A DNA stretch of 64,000 bases. Source: JABWBD01 sp040768665. GTDB lineage: Bacteria; Planctomycetota; Planctomycetia; Pirellulales; Thermoguttaceae. A program made the translations under genes and the position numbers. A model generated the notes under the pieces. It was not told where the DNA came from and made no database searches. It worked only from the letters and a program-made list of their open reading frames with translations. Positions 10,394 through 18,314 of the stretch are shown here, one piece after another (positions within the stretch are counted from its first letter, which is position 1; each line of letters starts with the position of its first letter). Location of the stretch: positions 52,968 through 116,967 of the forward strand of contig JAXGMN010000043.1 of NCBI GenBank assembly GCA_040768665.1, in the 5' to 3' direction.

Positions 10394-11677
10394 TCAGTTG
10401 AACGGGTTGCTTCCAAAGGGATTGGGAACCGCCGGTTTCTCTTCGGCGGGCTTTTCCTCTGCGGACTCCTCTGCCGGCTCTTCCGCGGGTTTCTCTTCCG
10501 CCGGTTTTTCCTCAGCAGCAGGAGCGGCGAACGGATCGGCTGCCATCGGAGCCGCCGCAGGCGCGGCGGCGGGTTCGTCAGCCGGCGGAGGCGGCGGTTC
10601 GGCCGGCGTTTCTGCGGTCGTTGCCGCAGGCGCGGCTGCGGGTTCGTCAGCCGGGGGAGGTGGCGGTTCGGCGGGTGTTTCTGCGCTCGTTGCCGCAGGC
10701 GCGGTTTCCATCGGAGCTGCAAACGGATCGGCTGCCGCCGGCGGCGCCCCGGCCGGAGCCGCTGCCGGTTCCGCGGGAGCCGCGAAGGGATCGGGAGCCG
10801 GAGTTTCCGTCTTTTCCTCGCCAGGCATCGCTTCCGCAGCGGGTGCCGCCGGCGCTGCGAAAGGATCGGCAGCGGGCGCCGCCTCGGCCGGAGTGGCCGC
10901 CGGCGCCTCGGCCGGAGCTGCCGCCGGTTCCGCGGGAGCCGCGAAGGGATCGGCAACGGCTGCGGCGGGTCCTTCCATCGCACCTTCGGCCGCTTTGGCC
11001 GGCGCGGCAAAGGGATCCTCGGCGACCGGGGCCGGCTGTTCTGCCGCCGGCGCGGCCGCAGGCTCTTCCATTTTCTGTTCAACCGCTTGCTCGACCGCCT
11101 CAGCGGCCTTCGCTTCGGCCGGAGCCGGCTCAGCGATCGGACCGGTCTCAAAGGGGCTGCTTATGGCTGCGCCCGGAGCCGGCGGTGCTGCTGCGGGCTG
11201 TTCCCCGGCTGCCTTCGCTTGCTCGCGAATGACACGGCTTTCTTGACGTCGGATTTCGTCATAGCGTTGCCGCCGGATTTCCTCGGCCCGCTGCCACGCC
11301 AGCATCCGCGCATTGGCACGGTACTGCTCGAGCAGCAGGCGATCATGGCCCTGCACGCGCTGCAAAGCTCGCCCGACGTTGTAGAAATTACTAACGTCGG
11401 CGGCTTCGAGTTCCGCGGCCTGCTGAAAATCCATTTTCGCTTCGTCCTCGCGGCCGAGTCGCAGAAAGGCGAGGCCGCGGAAATAGTACGCCCGCGGGTC
11501 CTTGCTTCCGGCCTCGATCGCCGAGGTGAAATACTCGAAGGCGCGGTGATAGTCCTGCGAGAAATAAGCATGAACGCCGCTGCCGTACATCTGGCCCAAG
11601 ACGGCGTCTTGGGCCGGCAGCAGGGCGGCGCCAAGCAGGAGGATGCCTCCCAGCAGCAGTGCAATTCTCCGGTACAT
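10394..11677 (-). CDS. Exported TPR protein with Ala/Pro-rich DPFAAP-repeat tail
   Basis: 427 residues from ATG 11677, with AGGAG 10 bases upstream. A signal peptide (about residues 1-24) is followed by TPR-like helices at about 30-105 (VHAYFSQDYHRAFEYFTSAI, AYYFRGLAFLRLG). A basic helical stretch rich in RR, RQ and EE pairs spans about 115-155. The remaining 270 residues are low complexity, dominated by Ala, Pro and Glu. They hold six copies of DPFAAP, two near-identical ETPAEPPPPPADEPAAAP blocks and a KPAEE-rich end closing with NPFGSNPFN. The tail is probably disordered. The TPR part suggests a scaffold role in the periplasm; no enzymatic motif is seen. Confidence 0.85.
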   Translation of the reverse strand: MYRRIALLLGGILLLGAALLPAQDAVLGQMYGSGVHAYFSQDYHRAFEYFTSAIEAGSKDPRAYYFRGLAFLRLGREDEAKMDFQQAAELEAADVSNFYNVGRALQRVQGHDRLLLEQYRANARMLAWQRAEEIRRQRYDEIRRQESRVIREQAKAAGEQPAAAPPAPGAAISSPFETGPIAEPAPAEAKAAEAVEQAVEQKMEEPAAAPAAEQPAPVAEDPFAAPAKAAEGAMEGPAAAVADPFAAPAEPAAAPAEAPAATPAEAAPAADPFAAPAAPAAEAMPGEEKTETPAPDPFAAPAEPAAAPAGAPPAAADPFAAPMETAPAATSAETPAEPPPPPADEPAAAPAATTAETPAEPPPPPADEPAAAPAAAPMAADPFAAPAAEEKPAEEKPAEEPAEESAEEKPAEEKPAVPNPFGSNPFN

Positions 11678-11912
11678 AGCAAGTGACTCCTGGCGAGCAA
11701 ATAGGATGGGTCCGAGGGGGAGAGGCCCCGCCGCCTTCCGTTGGGCAGAGCTGACCAAACCGCCCTGACTTCGGTCGACCGTGACGCTCGTCAGGTGCAA
11801 ACCGCAAATGGCTTGCCAACCGGCAGACGGGCGCCACCGTTGTCTGCCGGCTCTCTCGCTAATCCTAATTGGGCGGTTGCAGAATTTCAAGCAAACTCTC
11901 TTCGACCGCCTT

Positions 11913-13178
11913 CTATTTCGCTTTGCCAACTGCCCAGAGATGCTTCTCCCCTCGCAAAAAGATCTGGCCCTGACTGATCGCCGGCGAAGCGTAGCTGTTC
12001 TCTCCCAGATTGTTGGTGGCCACCACGTCGAGCGTTTTGCCCGGAAGCACGACCTTCGTAACCCCCTCGTCTGAGGTAAAACAAACGAGCCCTTCGGCCA
12101 GCACGGGCGATCCGCTGTAATGAGGCCCGAGCCGCTCCATCCAGTAACGCTCGCCGGTGGCGGCCTCGAAACAACTGCCAACCCCCTTGTCGGAGGTAAG
12201 CAAAAAATACTTGCCGTCTGCGGAAAGGATCGGTGAGGGGACGTACGCGCAGCCTTGTTGGGTTCGCCAGACGATGTGGCTATCGGTCACATTGCCGCGT
12301 CCATCCGGCCGGATTGCCAGGATGTGGTACTCGGGAAATCCCGCCGTGATGAACAACAAACGACCGTTGTAGACCGGTGAGGCGACGAATTGTTCCGTGG
12401 GGCCGTCGATGATCCAATGCCGTTTGCCCGTACGCGGATCGTAGCTGGCCACACAGAGGCTGCCGGACAGGATCATCTGCTTCCGGCCGTCGATCTGGCG
12501 GATAATCGGGGCACAGTAGCTCCGTGTCTTGTTCTCGCGGGGCGTTTTCCACACGGTACGGCCGGTCTTTTTCTCCAGGGCGACGAGGTAGGACTCCCCG
12601 TCATGGTCGCCATTGATGATCGCGAGGTCCTCGAACAACAACACGGAACTGCAGTAGCCGTGAACGCTATGGAAATCCCCGGGTCGGACGAGCCAGAGTC
12701 GTTCGCCCTCGAAGTCATACGCGGCCACCAGCATCTGGTCGCGATCGAGAAAGGAGACATAAATTGATTCGCCGTCGGTGGCGGGAGTGCTCGAGGCATA
12801 GCTGTTCAGTCGATGCTTCTTCTCCAATGGGGCGGTGACAACCACACGTTCCCAGCGGATCTTGCCAGAGGTGCGGTCGAGGCAAAGCAGACACCGCTCC
12901 TCGCGGTCTTCGCGACACGTGACCAGGAAAATGCGATCTTTCCAGACAATCGGCGACGCATGGCCGACGCCCGGTATTTCCGTTTTCCACGCGATGTTGT
13001 CTCCGCTCGGGCCGTCCCACTGGACGGGAATGCCGGTTTCCAGACTCGTGCCGTCGTTGCGAGGGCCTCGCCAACCGGGCCAGTTCTCGCAGGCGGCGAT
13101 CACGGGAAGAGACAGAGCGAGAAGCAGAATGCCGACGGAGAGGAAAACGCGAGGGGGTATGGCTTGCGGGAAGGTCAC
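11913..13178 (-). CDS. PQQ-like beta-propeller protein, exported
   Basis: About 421 residues. After a signal peptide (VFLSVGILLLALSLPVIAAC) comes the planctomycete hallmark WPGWRGPRNDGTS. Repeated propeller blades follow, each with a W/G-rich ending such as TSGKIRWERV, KTGRTVWKTP, RTGKRHWIID and TGERYWMERL. The family folds into a seven- or eight-bladed propeller, and many members lack PQQ chemistry; no catalytic role can be read from the sequence. I favour GTG 13178 because the signal peptide follows directly, although the frame stays open to an ATG at 13313. It ends 235 bases before the TPR gene start on the same strand. Confidence 0.85.
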   Translation of the reverse strand: MTFPQAIPPRVFLSVGILLLALSLPVIAACENWPGWRGPRNDGTSLETGIPVQWDGPSGDNIAWKTEIPGVGHASPIVWKDRIFLVTCREDREERCLLCLDRTSGKIRWERVVVTAPLEKKHRLNSYASSTPATDGESIYVSFLDRDQMLVAAYDFEGERLWLVRPGDFHSVHGYCSSVLLFEDLAIINGDHDGESYLVALEKKTGRTVWKTPRENKTRSYCAPIIRQIDGRKQMILSGSLCVASYDPRTGKRHWIIDGPTEQFVASPVYNGRLLFITAGFPEYHILAIRPDGRGNVTDSHIVWRTQQGCAYVPSPILSADGKYFLLTSDKGVGSCFEAATGERYWMERLGPHYSGSPVLAEGLVCFTSDEGVTKVVLPGKTLDVVATNNLGENSYASPAISQGQIFLRGEKHLWAVGKAK

Positions 13179-13778
13179 AGGTTGGCCCTTTCGGAATTGC
13201 GATGTGCGAGACTGCGCTGGGGGAAGTGAACCGCCAACCGACGCGCATGTTCGTCTTGATCCTCGTCCTCGACACCCTGCCAGAGGACGAGGGGAAGGAG
13301 GACGAAAAACCAAAATCCATCTTTTTCAGCAGTCTCAATTATGGTGTTGGCGAGAACGGGGCCGCAACGGGTGGACGGCGCCGCGGCGGCCGCGGACCTG
13401 GTAGCCATTGAAAAAGAGCCCTCGCTTTCGGAGTTGGCGATCGAGCTCGGTCTTCTGGCGAGCCCTGGCGGGCAACGATCTCCGGCCGGGAGTTGATCGG
13501 GCAAACCGCCAGGTGCGATATGGGAGACGTTTGGGTCGGCGGCGGTGTGTGGTGCCCAAGTTGCGAATTTCTCAGAACGGAGGCACTTTGGGCTCCACAC
13601 CGTTCTGGGTGGAATGGTTCACGTTTCTGCTTGGTCGTCATCGTTGTGCTCAGCAGGCGTGAAGGGGATAGTGTGCCAGTCGGCCTGGTCGGGCAGATGA
13701 TCGGGCGTGCGATGCGGTGCCGGGTTGGTGGGAACGTCGAGGGTCGCGGGAGGTTGCCGATCGGGAATGCACGGCGTT
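13179..13778. other. Gene-poor stretch
   Basis: No credible gene. The frames that span it (for example 13493-13906 plus, 13339-13827 minus) have no family-like composition or ribosome site. It holds a half-site of repeat family A at 13320-13338 and a small hairpin with arms CAGAACGG and CCGTTCTG near 13576-13608. Confidence 0.5.
13320..13338 (+). repeat. Half-site of dispersed palindromic repeat family A
   Basis: Contains CTTTTTCAGCAGTCTCAA, the same arm as at 4575, 20742 and 25350. The partner arm is not seen nearby. Confidence 0.6.
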
Positions 13779-13868
13779 GGTTGTTTGTTCTTGGTCCTTG
13801 GTCATTCGTCATTGGTCCATTTGTCATTCGTTCTTTGTTCTTCGTTCTTCGTTCTTTGTTCTTTGTTG
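13779..13868. repeat. Degenerate short tandem repeat (7-8 base unit)
   Basis: A run of related units such as TTGGTCA, TTCGTCA, TTCTTCG and TTCTTTG covers about 90 bases. Read on the minus strand the units are CAATGAC/GAATGAC and GAACAAA/GAACGAA types. The AATGACC version recurs at the efp-epmA junction. Confidence 0.7.
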
Positions 13869-14222
13869 GGGGCGGGTGTGGTGGCAGGGCGCGTAATGGG
13901 TACTAATGTTCAGTATTGCCTCTTGAGGATAATGGGTGCGGCGCGTTTTGACAAGAAGCGCTTTTCGGCCAAGGGGCAGATTGGTGGAAGGCAATTGCGG
14001 AACAGACAGCCCGGGAAGGAGTTGCGCGGCGGGGGTGTGCGGGAAAATGTGGGAAATTTTTCCCGCGGTCCACGAAATGGGATAGGCCGTGGAGCGCGGT
14101 GGTGAAGGCGCGGGCCTTCGGTGGGCTTACTGGGTTTTCAGTTGGCTGGGAATGTTGAGTCGGCGGACTTCTAACTTCTAGCGGTCGAGGGCGGGGTCGG
14201 GGTCGGGGGCAGGCCGAAAATG
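13869..14222. other. Gene-poor stretch
   Basis: About 350 bases after the tandem repeat. No gene, hairpin or promoter that I can support. Confidence 0.4.
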
Positions 14223-14545
14223 GGGACTAGCACCAAACGGTATTTTCGACTGGAAGTGTCCGTTTTGACACGGCACGGTTTTACAAAGGATGCCCGCGGC
14301 TTGTCCGCGGGAGGCTCACGCTTGCCGCTACAGGAACCTCCCCGCGTGCCACCCCTTGGTTTCGCCCGCGGCGGCACGCCGCCGCGGGCGAAACCAAGGC
14401 GGACAGGCGATCGTGGCGTATGTAGCAGAGAACGTAACCATCCCGCGGACAAGCCGCGGGCATTCGCGACAGAGCGAAAGTAAATGCCAACAGCCAAAAA
14501 AAACGGTTTGGGGCTAGCAGCGCGGACGGCACATCCACTAGTCCC
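14223..14545. repeat. Nested inverted-repeat element, possible MITE
   Basis: Ends carry GGGACTAG (14223-14230) and its complement CTAGTCCC (14538-14545). Inside are an imperfect pair with CTAGCACCAAACGG and ACGGTTTGGGGCTAG, and a perfect 21-base pair (14292-14312 with 14441-14461), each arm itself a hairpin with CCCGCGG/CCGCGGG. At the centre is a perfect 21-base palindrome (14354-14374 with 14379-14399) around a 4-base loop. No transposase is encoded. The symmetric, nested build points to a non-autonomous mobile or REP-like element. Confidence 0.65.
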
Positions 14546-14798
14546 TAATCCCGGCCTGACCTTGCGCTACGCAGAGAGAGGAAAAGGCCACCTCATTTAC
14601 AGGGAGGCTCCGGCGAGTGGACAATCGTCTGAAATGCAGTGACACGCGCCGTCCGGTTGCCTTCGCGGTCTTCTGTCGGTAGGGTGAGGTGAACGGGGCC
14701 TTACGTCAAAATCCTACGTGGAAGTGCTCTTCTCCAATCCGACCGACGTGGCAGAAGGGACCGAGATACTATCGCTGCAGCCGCAGGAGTAACCGACG

Positions 14799-14889
14799 TT
14801 GATGAACCTCGATCGCCACAACCTCGGCGAGATCGAACAGTTCAACCAGCAGGGCGGCCGCACGCTGAGCATCGTGGACTTGATCCAGG
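14799..14889 (+). pseudogene. Possible N-terminal gene fragment cut by a repeat element
   Basis: About 30 codons from ATG 14799, beginning MMNLDRHNLGEIEQFNQQGG and then RTLSIVDLIQA. This reads like a genuine protein N terminus, possibly of a planctomycete NTPase type (from memory, unverified). Protein-like sequence stops where the palindromic element begins at 14890. The rest of the gene is absent, so this would be a truncated remnant. It could also be a chance frame. Confidence 0.35.
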
Positions 14890-15001
14890 CTAGTGCGGCG
14901 TCAAGACAAAGAACGTGGGTAGCCGAACTCGTGAGAGTTCGGAAATCACCGAAGTCTCACGACTTCGGCTACCCCAAAACTAAGCGTTGGTAACGCACTA
15001 G
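14890..15001. repeat. Two-hairpin palindromic element with CTAGTGCG ends
   Basis: 112 bases bounded by CTAGTGCG (14890-14897) and CGCACTAG (14994-15001). The core has two 26-base arms in inverted order (14917-14942 and 14949-14974), each itself a perfect hairpin: CCGAACTC/GAGTTCGG around GTGA, and CCGAAGTC/GACTTCGG around TCAC. The two stems differ by a compensated base pair, so pairing within each hairpin is kept. The right end supplies the stop codon of epmB. Confidence 0.75.
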
Positions 15002-16035
15002 GCGAGAACTGTTTTGTTTGGGGCCGACGGGATTTCCTGGACAAAGCGCGGGACCGCGTATCCGGGAAGTCGGCGGCGAAGCTCGTCGATCAGCCGCACT
15101 GCTTCGGTCTGCGGAACCTCGAAATGCGAGGCGCCCGCGACACGATCCAGTTGATGGAGATAATACGGCATAACTCGCAGCTCAACCAGTCGCTCGTAGA
15201 GTTCGGCCAGAACATCCGCCTGATCATTGATTCGCCGGAGAAGCACGCCTTGTTGCAGGAGCGGAATACCCGCGTCAACCAGCCGCCCGATTGCCGTCTC
15301 GACCGAGCCGTCGATCTCTGCCGGATGGTTGATGTGGAGGACAACGATGGCTGTCATCCTGGTTGCGGAGAGCGTGGCGAGCAGTTCTTCCGTAATCCGC
15401 TGGGGAACCAGGATCGGCTGCCGCGTGTGGATCCGCAGACGGCGAAGGTGTGGTATCGCTTCGAGCTGATCGACCAGCCGGGAGAATGACTTGTCACCCA
15501 TTGAGAGGGGGTCGCCTCCGCTCAAGATGATCTCGTGAACGGAGGGTTCGTTGGCGACACGTTCCAGCGCTGCGTGGTGGCGTTGCGCGATGGCAGCTTC
15601 CCTGTATGGGAAGTGACGACGGAAACAGAAGCGGCAATGGACGGCGCAAACGCCAGTTGTTACGATTAGAACTCGGCCACGGTACTTCCACAGCATGCCC
15701 CCAGGAAGCGCGGAGCCGATTTCACCGACTGGGTCTTTAGTAAACCCTTGCAAGAGGGGGATCTCATCTTCTGTAGGCAGGACCTGCAAGAGGAGCGGAT
15801 CGACGGGATTGCCGATGCGAATGCGGCTGAGGTACGTCCGCGGCACGAGGAGGGGGAAGTCGCCGGCCGCGCGGGTCGCGGCTTCGGCCGCCGAGGGCGG
15901 CAGGTTGAGAAGCCGACACAACTCGGCCGGATCCCGTACGGCATCCGCGACGACCGCTTGCCAGTTGGGATACTCGGGCGAGGGCGGATAATCTTCGAAC
16001 GAGGCGGAGACAGTACGGCCGGGATGCGAAGGCAT
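14998..16035 (-). CDS. epmB: EF-P beta-lysylation protein EpmB (lysine 2,3-aminomutase family)
   Basis: 345 residues, matching the 342 of E. coli EpmB. Radical-SAM, PLP-dependent aminomutase that makes (R)-beta-lysine for attachment to EF-P. The [4Fe-4S] motif CAVHCRFCFRRHFPY has Cys130, Cys134 and Cys137. IILSGGDPLS and the C-terminal HQLDRVAGASHFEVP, typical of KamA/EpmB, are present. It is divergent from efp. I choose ATG 16035 because the alternative GTG 16083 lies upstream of a clear promoter and gives extra non-family residues. The TAG stop overlaps the end of a palindromic element. Confidence 0.95.
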   Translation of the reverse strand: MPSHPGRTVSASFEDYPPSPEYPNWQAVVADAVRDPAELCRLLNLPPSAAEAATRAAGDFPLLVPRTYLSRIRIGNPVDPLLLQVLPTEDEIPLLQGFTKDPVGEIGSALPGGMLWKYRGRVLIVTTGVCAVHCRFCFRRHFPYREAAIAQRHHAALERVANEPSVHEIILSGGDPLSMGDKSFSRLVDQLEAIPHLRRLRIHTRQPILVPQRITEELLATLSATRMTAIVVLHINHPAEIDGSVETAIGRLVDAGIPLLQQGVLLRRINDQADVLAELYERLVELRVMPYYLHQLDRVAGASHFEVPQTEAVRLIDELRRRLPGYAVPRFVQEIPSAPNKTVLA

Positions 16036-16042
16036 ATCTCGA

Positions 16043-16071
16043 ATCGTACGAATCGATCGGCAACATTTCAA
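16043..16071 (-). promoter_or_regulatory. Promoter of epmB, placing transcription start at the ATG
   Basis: On the minus strand TTGAAA (16071-16066) and TACGAT (16048-16043) are spaced by 17 bases. Only 7 bases separate the -10 box from ATG 16035, so the expected start of transcription is at or next to the initiation codon: a leaderless message. No ribosome site precedes the ATG, which agrees. Confidence 0.6.
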
Positions 16072-16100
16072 CAAGCGACACACAAACCAGGAAACGAGTC

Positions 16101-16670
16101 GTGGCGAGTTACAATACCAGCGAGTTCCGCAAGGGGCTGAAAGTCCAGATCGACGGCGACCCCTACCTGATGATCGAGTGCAACTTCGTCAAGCCGGGGA
16201 AGGGGCAGGCGCTGTACAAGTGCAAGCTGCGGAATCTCATACGCAATACGGTGCTCGACCGCACCTACAAGAGCGGCGACTCGCTCGAAGCTGCGGATAT
16301 CGAGGAAATCCAGGCGCAGTTTCTCTACCGCCAAGGCGACCAGTTTGTTTTCATGGACAACGAGTCGTACGAACAGTACGAACTCTCGGCGGAGCAGGTG
16401 GACGAGGCGTGGAAGTATCTCAAGGAAGGGATGGTCTGCAGCATGCTCCTGTTCAACAACAGCCCGATCGGCGTGACCCCGCCCAACCACGTCGTGGTCC
16501 GGGTGGAATACACGGAGCCGGCGGTCCGCGGCAACACGGCGACCAACGTCACCAAGCCCGCCAAGGTGGAGACCGGCGCCGAGTTGACGGTGCCGAATTT
16601 CGTCGAGACGGGCGAACTGATCAAGGTCGACACCCGAACCGGCGAATACATCGAGCGGGTGAAGGAGTAG
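16101..16670 (+). CDS. efp: Translation elongation factor P
   Basis: 189 residues with the three beta-barrel domains of EF-P. It binds stalled ribosomes between the P and E sites and promotes peptide bonds at polyproline stretches. The loop NFVKPGKGQA carries Lys34, the residue modified with beta-lysine; the flanking epmB and epmA genes supply that modification. The C-terminal domain ends with TRTGEYIERVKE, as usual. The start is GTG 16101 with AGGAAACGA about 9 bases upstream. Planctomycete proteins rich in proline runs, such as the DPFAAP/PPPPP protein nearby, would be typical clients (inference). Confidence 0.97.
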   Translation: MASYNTSEFRKGLKVQIDGDPYLMIECNFVKPGKGQALYKCKLRNLIRNTVLDRTYKSGDSLEAADIEEIQAQFLYRQGDQFVFMDNESYEQYELSAEQVDEAWKYLKEGMVCSMLLFNNSPIGVTPPNHVVVRVEYTEPAVRGNTATNVTKPAKVETGAELTVPNFVETGELIKVDTRTGEYIERVKE

Positions 16671-16694
16671 TCGTGGAGGGTCGGGGTTGGAGGC

Positions 16695-16723
16695 AAATGA
16701 CCAATGACCAATGACCAATGACC
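16695..16723 (+). repeat. (AATGACC)n tandem repeat carrying the epmA start codon
   Basis: Four consecutive 7-base units sit between efp and epmA. Each contains an ATG (16697, 16704, 16711, 16718), falling in three frames. Only 16718 opens EpmA; 16697 is in the same frame but stops after five codons. No clear ribosome site lies at normal distance from 16718 other than GGAGG at about 16688-16693. Confidence 0.8.
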
Positions 16724-17704
16724 ACCGAAGGCTCTCCCGCGGACTGGCGTCCGACGGCATCGTGGAGCAATCTCCGGTTGCGGGCCCACCTGCTACGTGC
16801 AGTCCGCGACTTCTTCGATGCGAGAGGATTCCTGGAAGTCGAGACGCCGATCCTCTCGGCCGACACGGTCATCGACCGCCATCTGGATCCATTTCCGGTC
16901 GATTCCGGAGGGCTCGCGGGCGTTGCCAAACGTCTCTGGATGCAGACATCGCCCGAATTCGCGATGAAACGCATGCTGGCGGCGGGCGCGCCGTCAATCT
17001 ACCAGGTCGGCCGCGTCTTTCGCCGCGGTGAACTCGGGCCGCTGCACAATCCGGAATTCACGATGGTGGAGTGGTACGAGGTCGGCGCTTCAGTCGACGA
17101 CGGCATGCAGCGACTCAGTGAGTTGAGCGATGCGCTCCTCGGCCGCGGCGCGGCCGAGCGAATCACCTATGCCGATGCTTTTCGTCGGTACGCCGGCGTC
17201 GATCCGCATGCGGCCGATTCGCTCGAACTCGCTCGCGTCGCGGAAACCGGCGGAATCACGATCCCGGCGAGCCTTTCCTTGGACGACCGCGACGGCTGGC
17301 TCGACCTGCTACTGGTAGAGTGGGTGCAGCCCCACCTCGGCCAGGACCGGCCCGCGATTCTCTACGACTACCCGGCCAGCCAGGCCGCGCTGGCTCGCAT
17401 CCGAACCGGACGGCCGGCAGTCGCGGAGCGGTTTGAGCTCTACGTCGACGGGATCGAGCTTGCCAACGGGTATCATGAACTGCTCGATCCGCAAGTGTTG
17501 CGCAACCGGAACCGCTCGACCAACGAGCGGCGGGAGGCCGATGGCAAGGATCGTTTGCCGGAAGAAAGCCGACTGCTGGCGGGTATGGAGGCAGGGCTGC
17601 CGCCGTCGGTGGGCGTTGCTCTGGGGTTCGACCGTGTGGTAATGCTTGCTGCCAGCGCCGCTTGCCTTGCGGAGGTGATCGCTTTTCCCATGGATCGGGC
17701 ATAG
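16718..17704 (+). CDS. epmA: EF-P--(R)-beta-lysine ligase EpmA
   Basis: 328 residues, the size of E. coli EpmA (GenX/PoxA). It is a class II lysyl-tRNA synthetase paralogue without the anticodon-binding domain, which activates beta-lysine with ATP and transfers it to EF-P Lys34. Class II motif 2 is FRRGELGPLHNPEFTMVEWY (residues 101-120). ELANGYHELLDP forms the lysine pocket, and motif 3 is GVALGFDRVVML near the C terminus. It lies 47 bases after efp on the same strand. Its ATG is the last unit of a 7-base tandem repeat, so unit-number changes would alter the spacing from the Shine-Dalgarno sequence. Confidence 0.96.
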   Translation: MTTEGSPADWRPTASWSNLRLRAHLLRAVRDFFDARGFLEVETPILSADTVIDRHLDPFPVDSGGLAGVAKRLWMQTSPEFAMKRMLAAGAPSIYQVGRVFRRGELGPLHNPEFTMVEWYEVGASVDDGMQRLSELSDALLGRGAAERITYADAFRRYAGVDPHAADSLELARVAETGGITIPASLSLDDRDGWLDLLLVEWVQPHLGQDRPAILYDYPASQAALARIRTGRPAVAERFELYVDGIELANGYHELLDPQVLRNRNRSTNERREADGKDRLPEESRLLAGMEAGLPPSVGVALGFDRVVMLAASAACLAEVIAFPMDRA

Positions 17705-17719
17705 AGAGGGGGGATTCAG

Positions 17720-18181
17720 ATGGTGGACGAGCAATTCATGCACAGGGCCCTGGCAGAGGCCGAATCGGCGTTGGCAGAGGATGAGGTGCCGGTCGGAGCC
17801 GTCATCGTCCACGCCGGCCGGGTCATCGCATCGGCTCATAACCAGCGGGAACAGCTCCGCGATCCAACCGCCCACGCGGAGATGATCGCGATCACGCAAG
17901 CGGCCGAATCGATGGGTTCCTGGCGTCTTGAAGGCTGCACCCTGTACGTCACGCTCGAACCCTGCCCCATGTGTGCGGGGGCGATCCTTCAGGCGCGTAT
18001 TCCGACCGTCGTGTACGGAGCCACAGACCCGAAGGCCGGTGCGGTCCGCACACTCTATCGCCTGCTGGACGATCCGCGGCTGAATCACCGGTGCACGATC
18101 GTGCCGGAATTGCTTGCGGAACCTTGCGGCGAGATTCTCTCTCGGTTCTTCCAGTTACAACGCCAGAGGGGGAAGAAGTAA
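17720..18181 (+). CDS. tadA: tRNA-specific adenosine deaminase
   Basis: 153 residues. TadA converts adenosine 34 to inosine in tRNA-Arg(ACG). Zinc and catalytic residues are seen in the HAE motif (His52, Glu54) and PCPMC (Cys82, Cys85). The ending GEILSRFFQLQRQRGKK is typical of the family. It starts 15 bases after epmA with a GGGGGG stretch upstream of the ATG, so it is probably co-transcribed with efp-epmA, grouping translation functions. Confidence 0.95.
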   Translation: MVDEQFMHRALAEAESALAEDEVPVGAVIVHAGRVIASAHNQREQLRDPTAHAEMIAITQAAESMGSWRLEGCTLYVTLEPCPMCAGAILQARIPTVVYGATDPKAGAVRTLYRLLDDPRLNHRCTIVPELLAEPCGEILSRFFQLQRQRGKK

Positions 18182-18188
18182 CAAATGC

Positions 18189-18217
18189 TTGACACCGGCT
18201 TGCCGGGAACCGATAAT
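18189..18217 (+). promoter_or_regulatory. Sigma-70-type promoter of the Gfo/Idh/MocA gene
   Basis: TTGACA (18189-18194) and GATAAT (18212-18217) are spaced by 17 bases, about 100 bases before the start codon at 18315. It lies only 8 bases after the tadA stop, giving the next gene its own transcription start. Confidence 0.7.
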
Positions 18218-18314
18218 CAGGGCAACCCCGGCGGTAGCCAGACCTATTGTAACCATGCCTGCGGACGTGATTGGCAGACCTCGCGACGTTTTTCTGTCAG
18301 GAGAATCGAAAATC

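Noticed and set aside
13339..13906. Overlapping open frames of 130-160 codons on both strands
   Set aside because: They run through short tandem repeats, have no ribosome site and look compositionally random.
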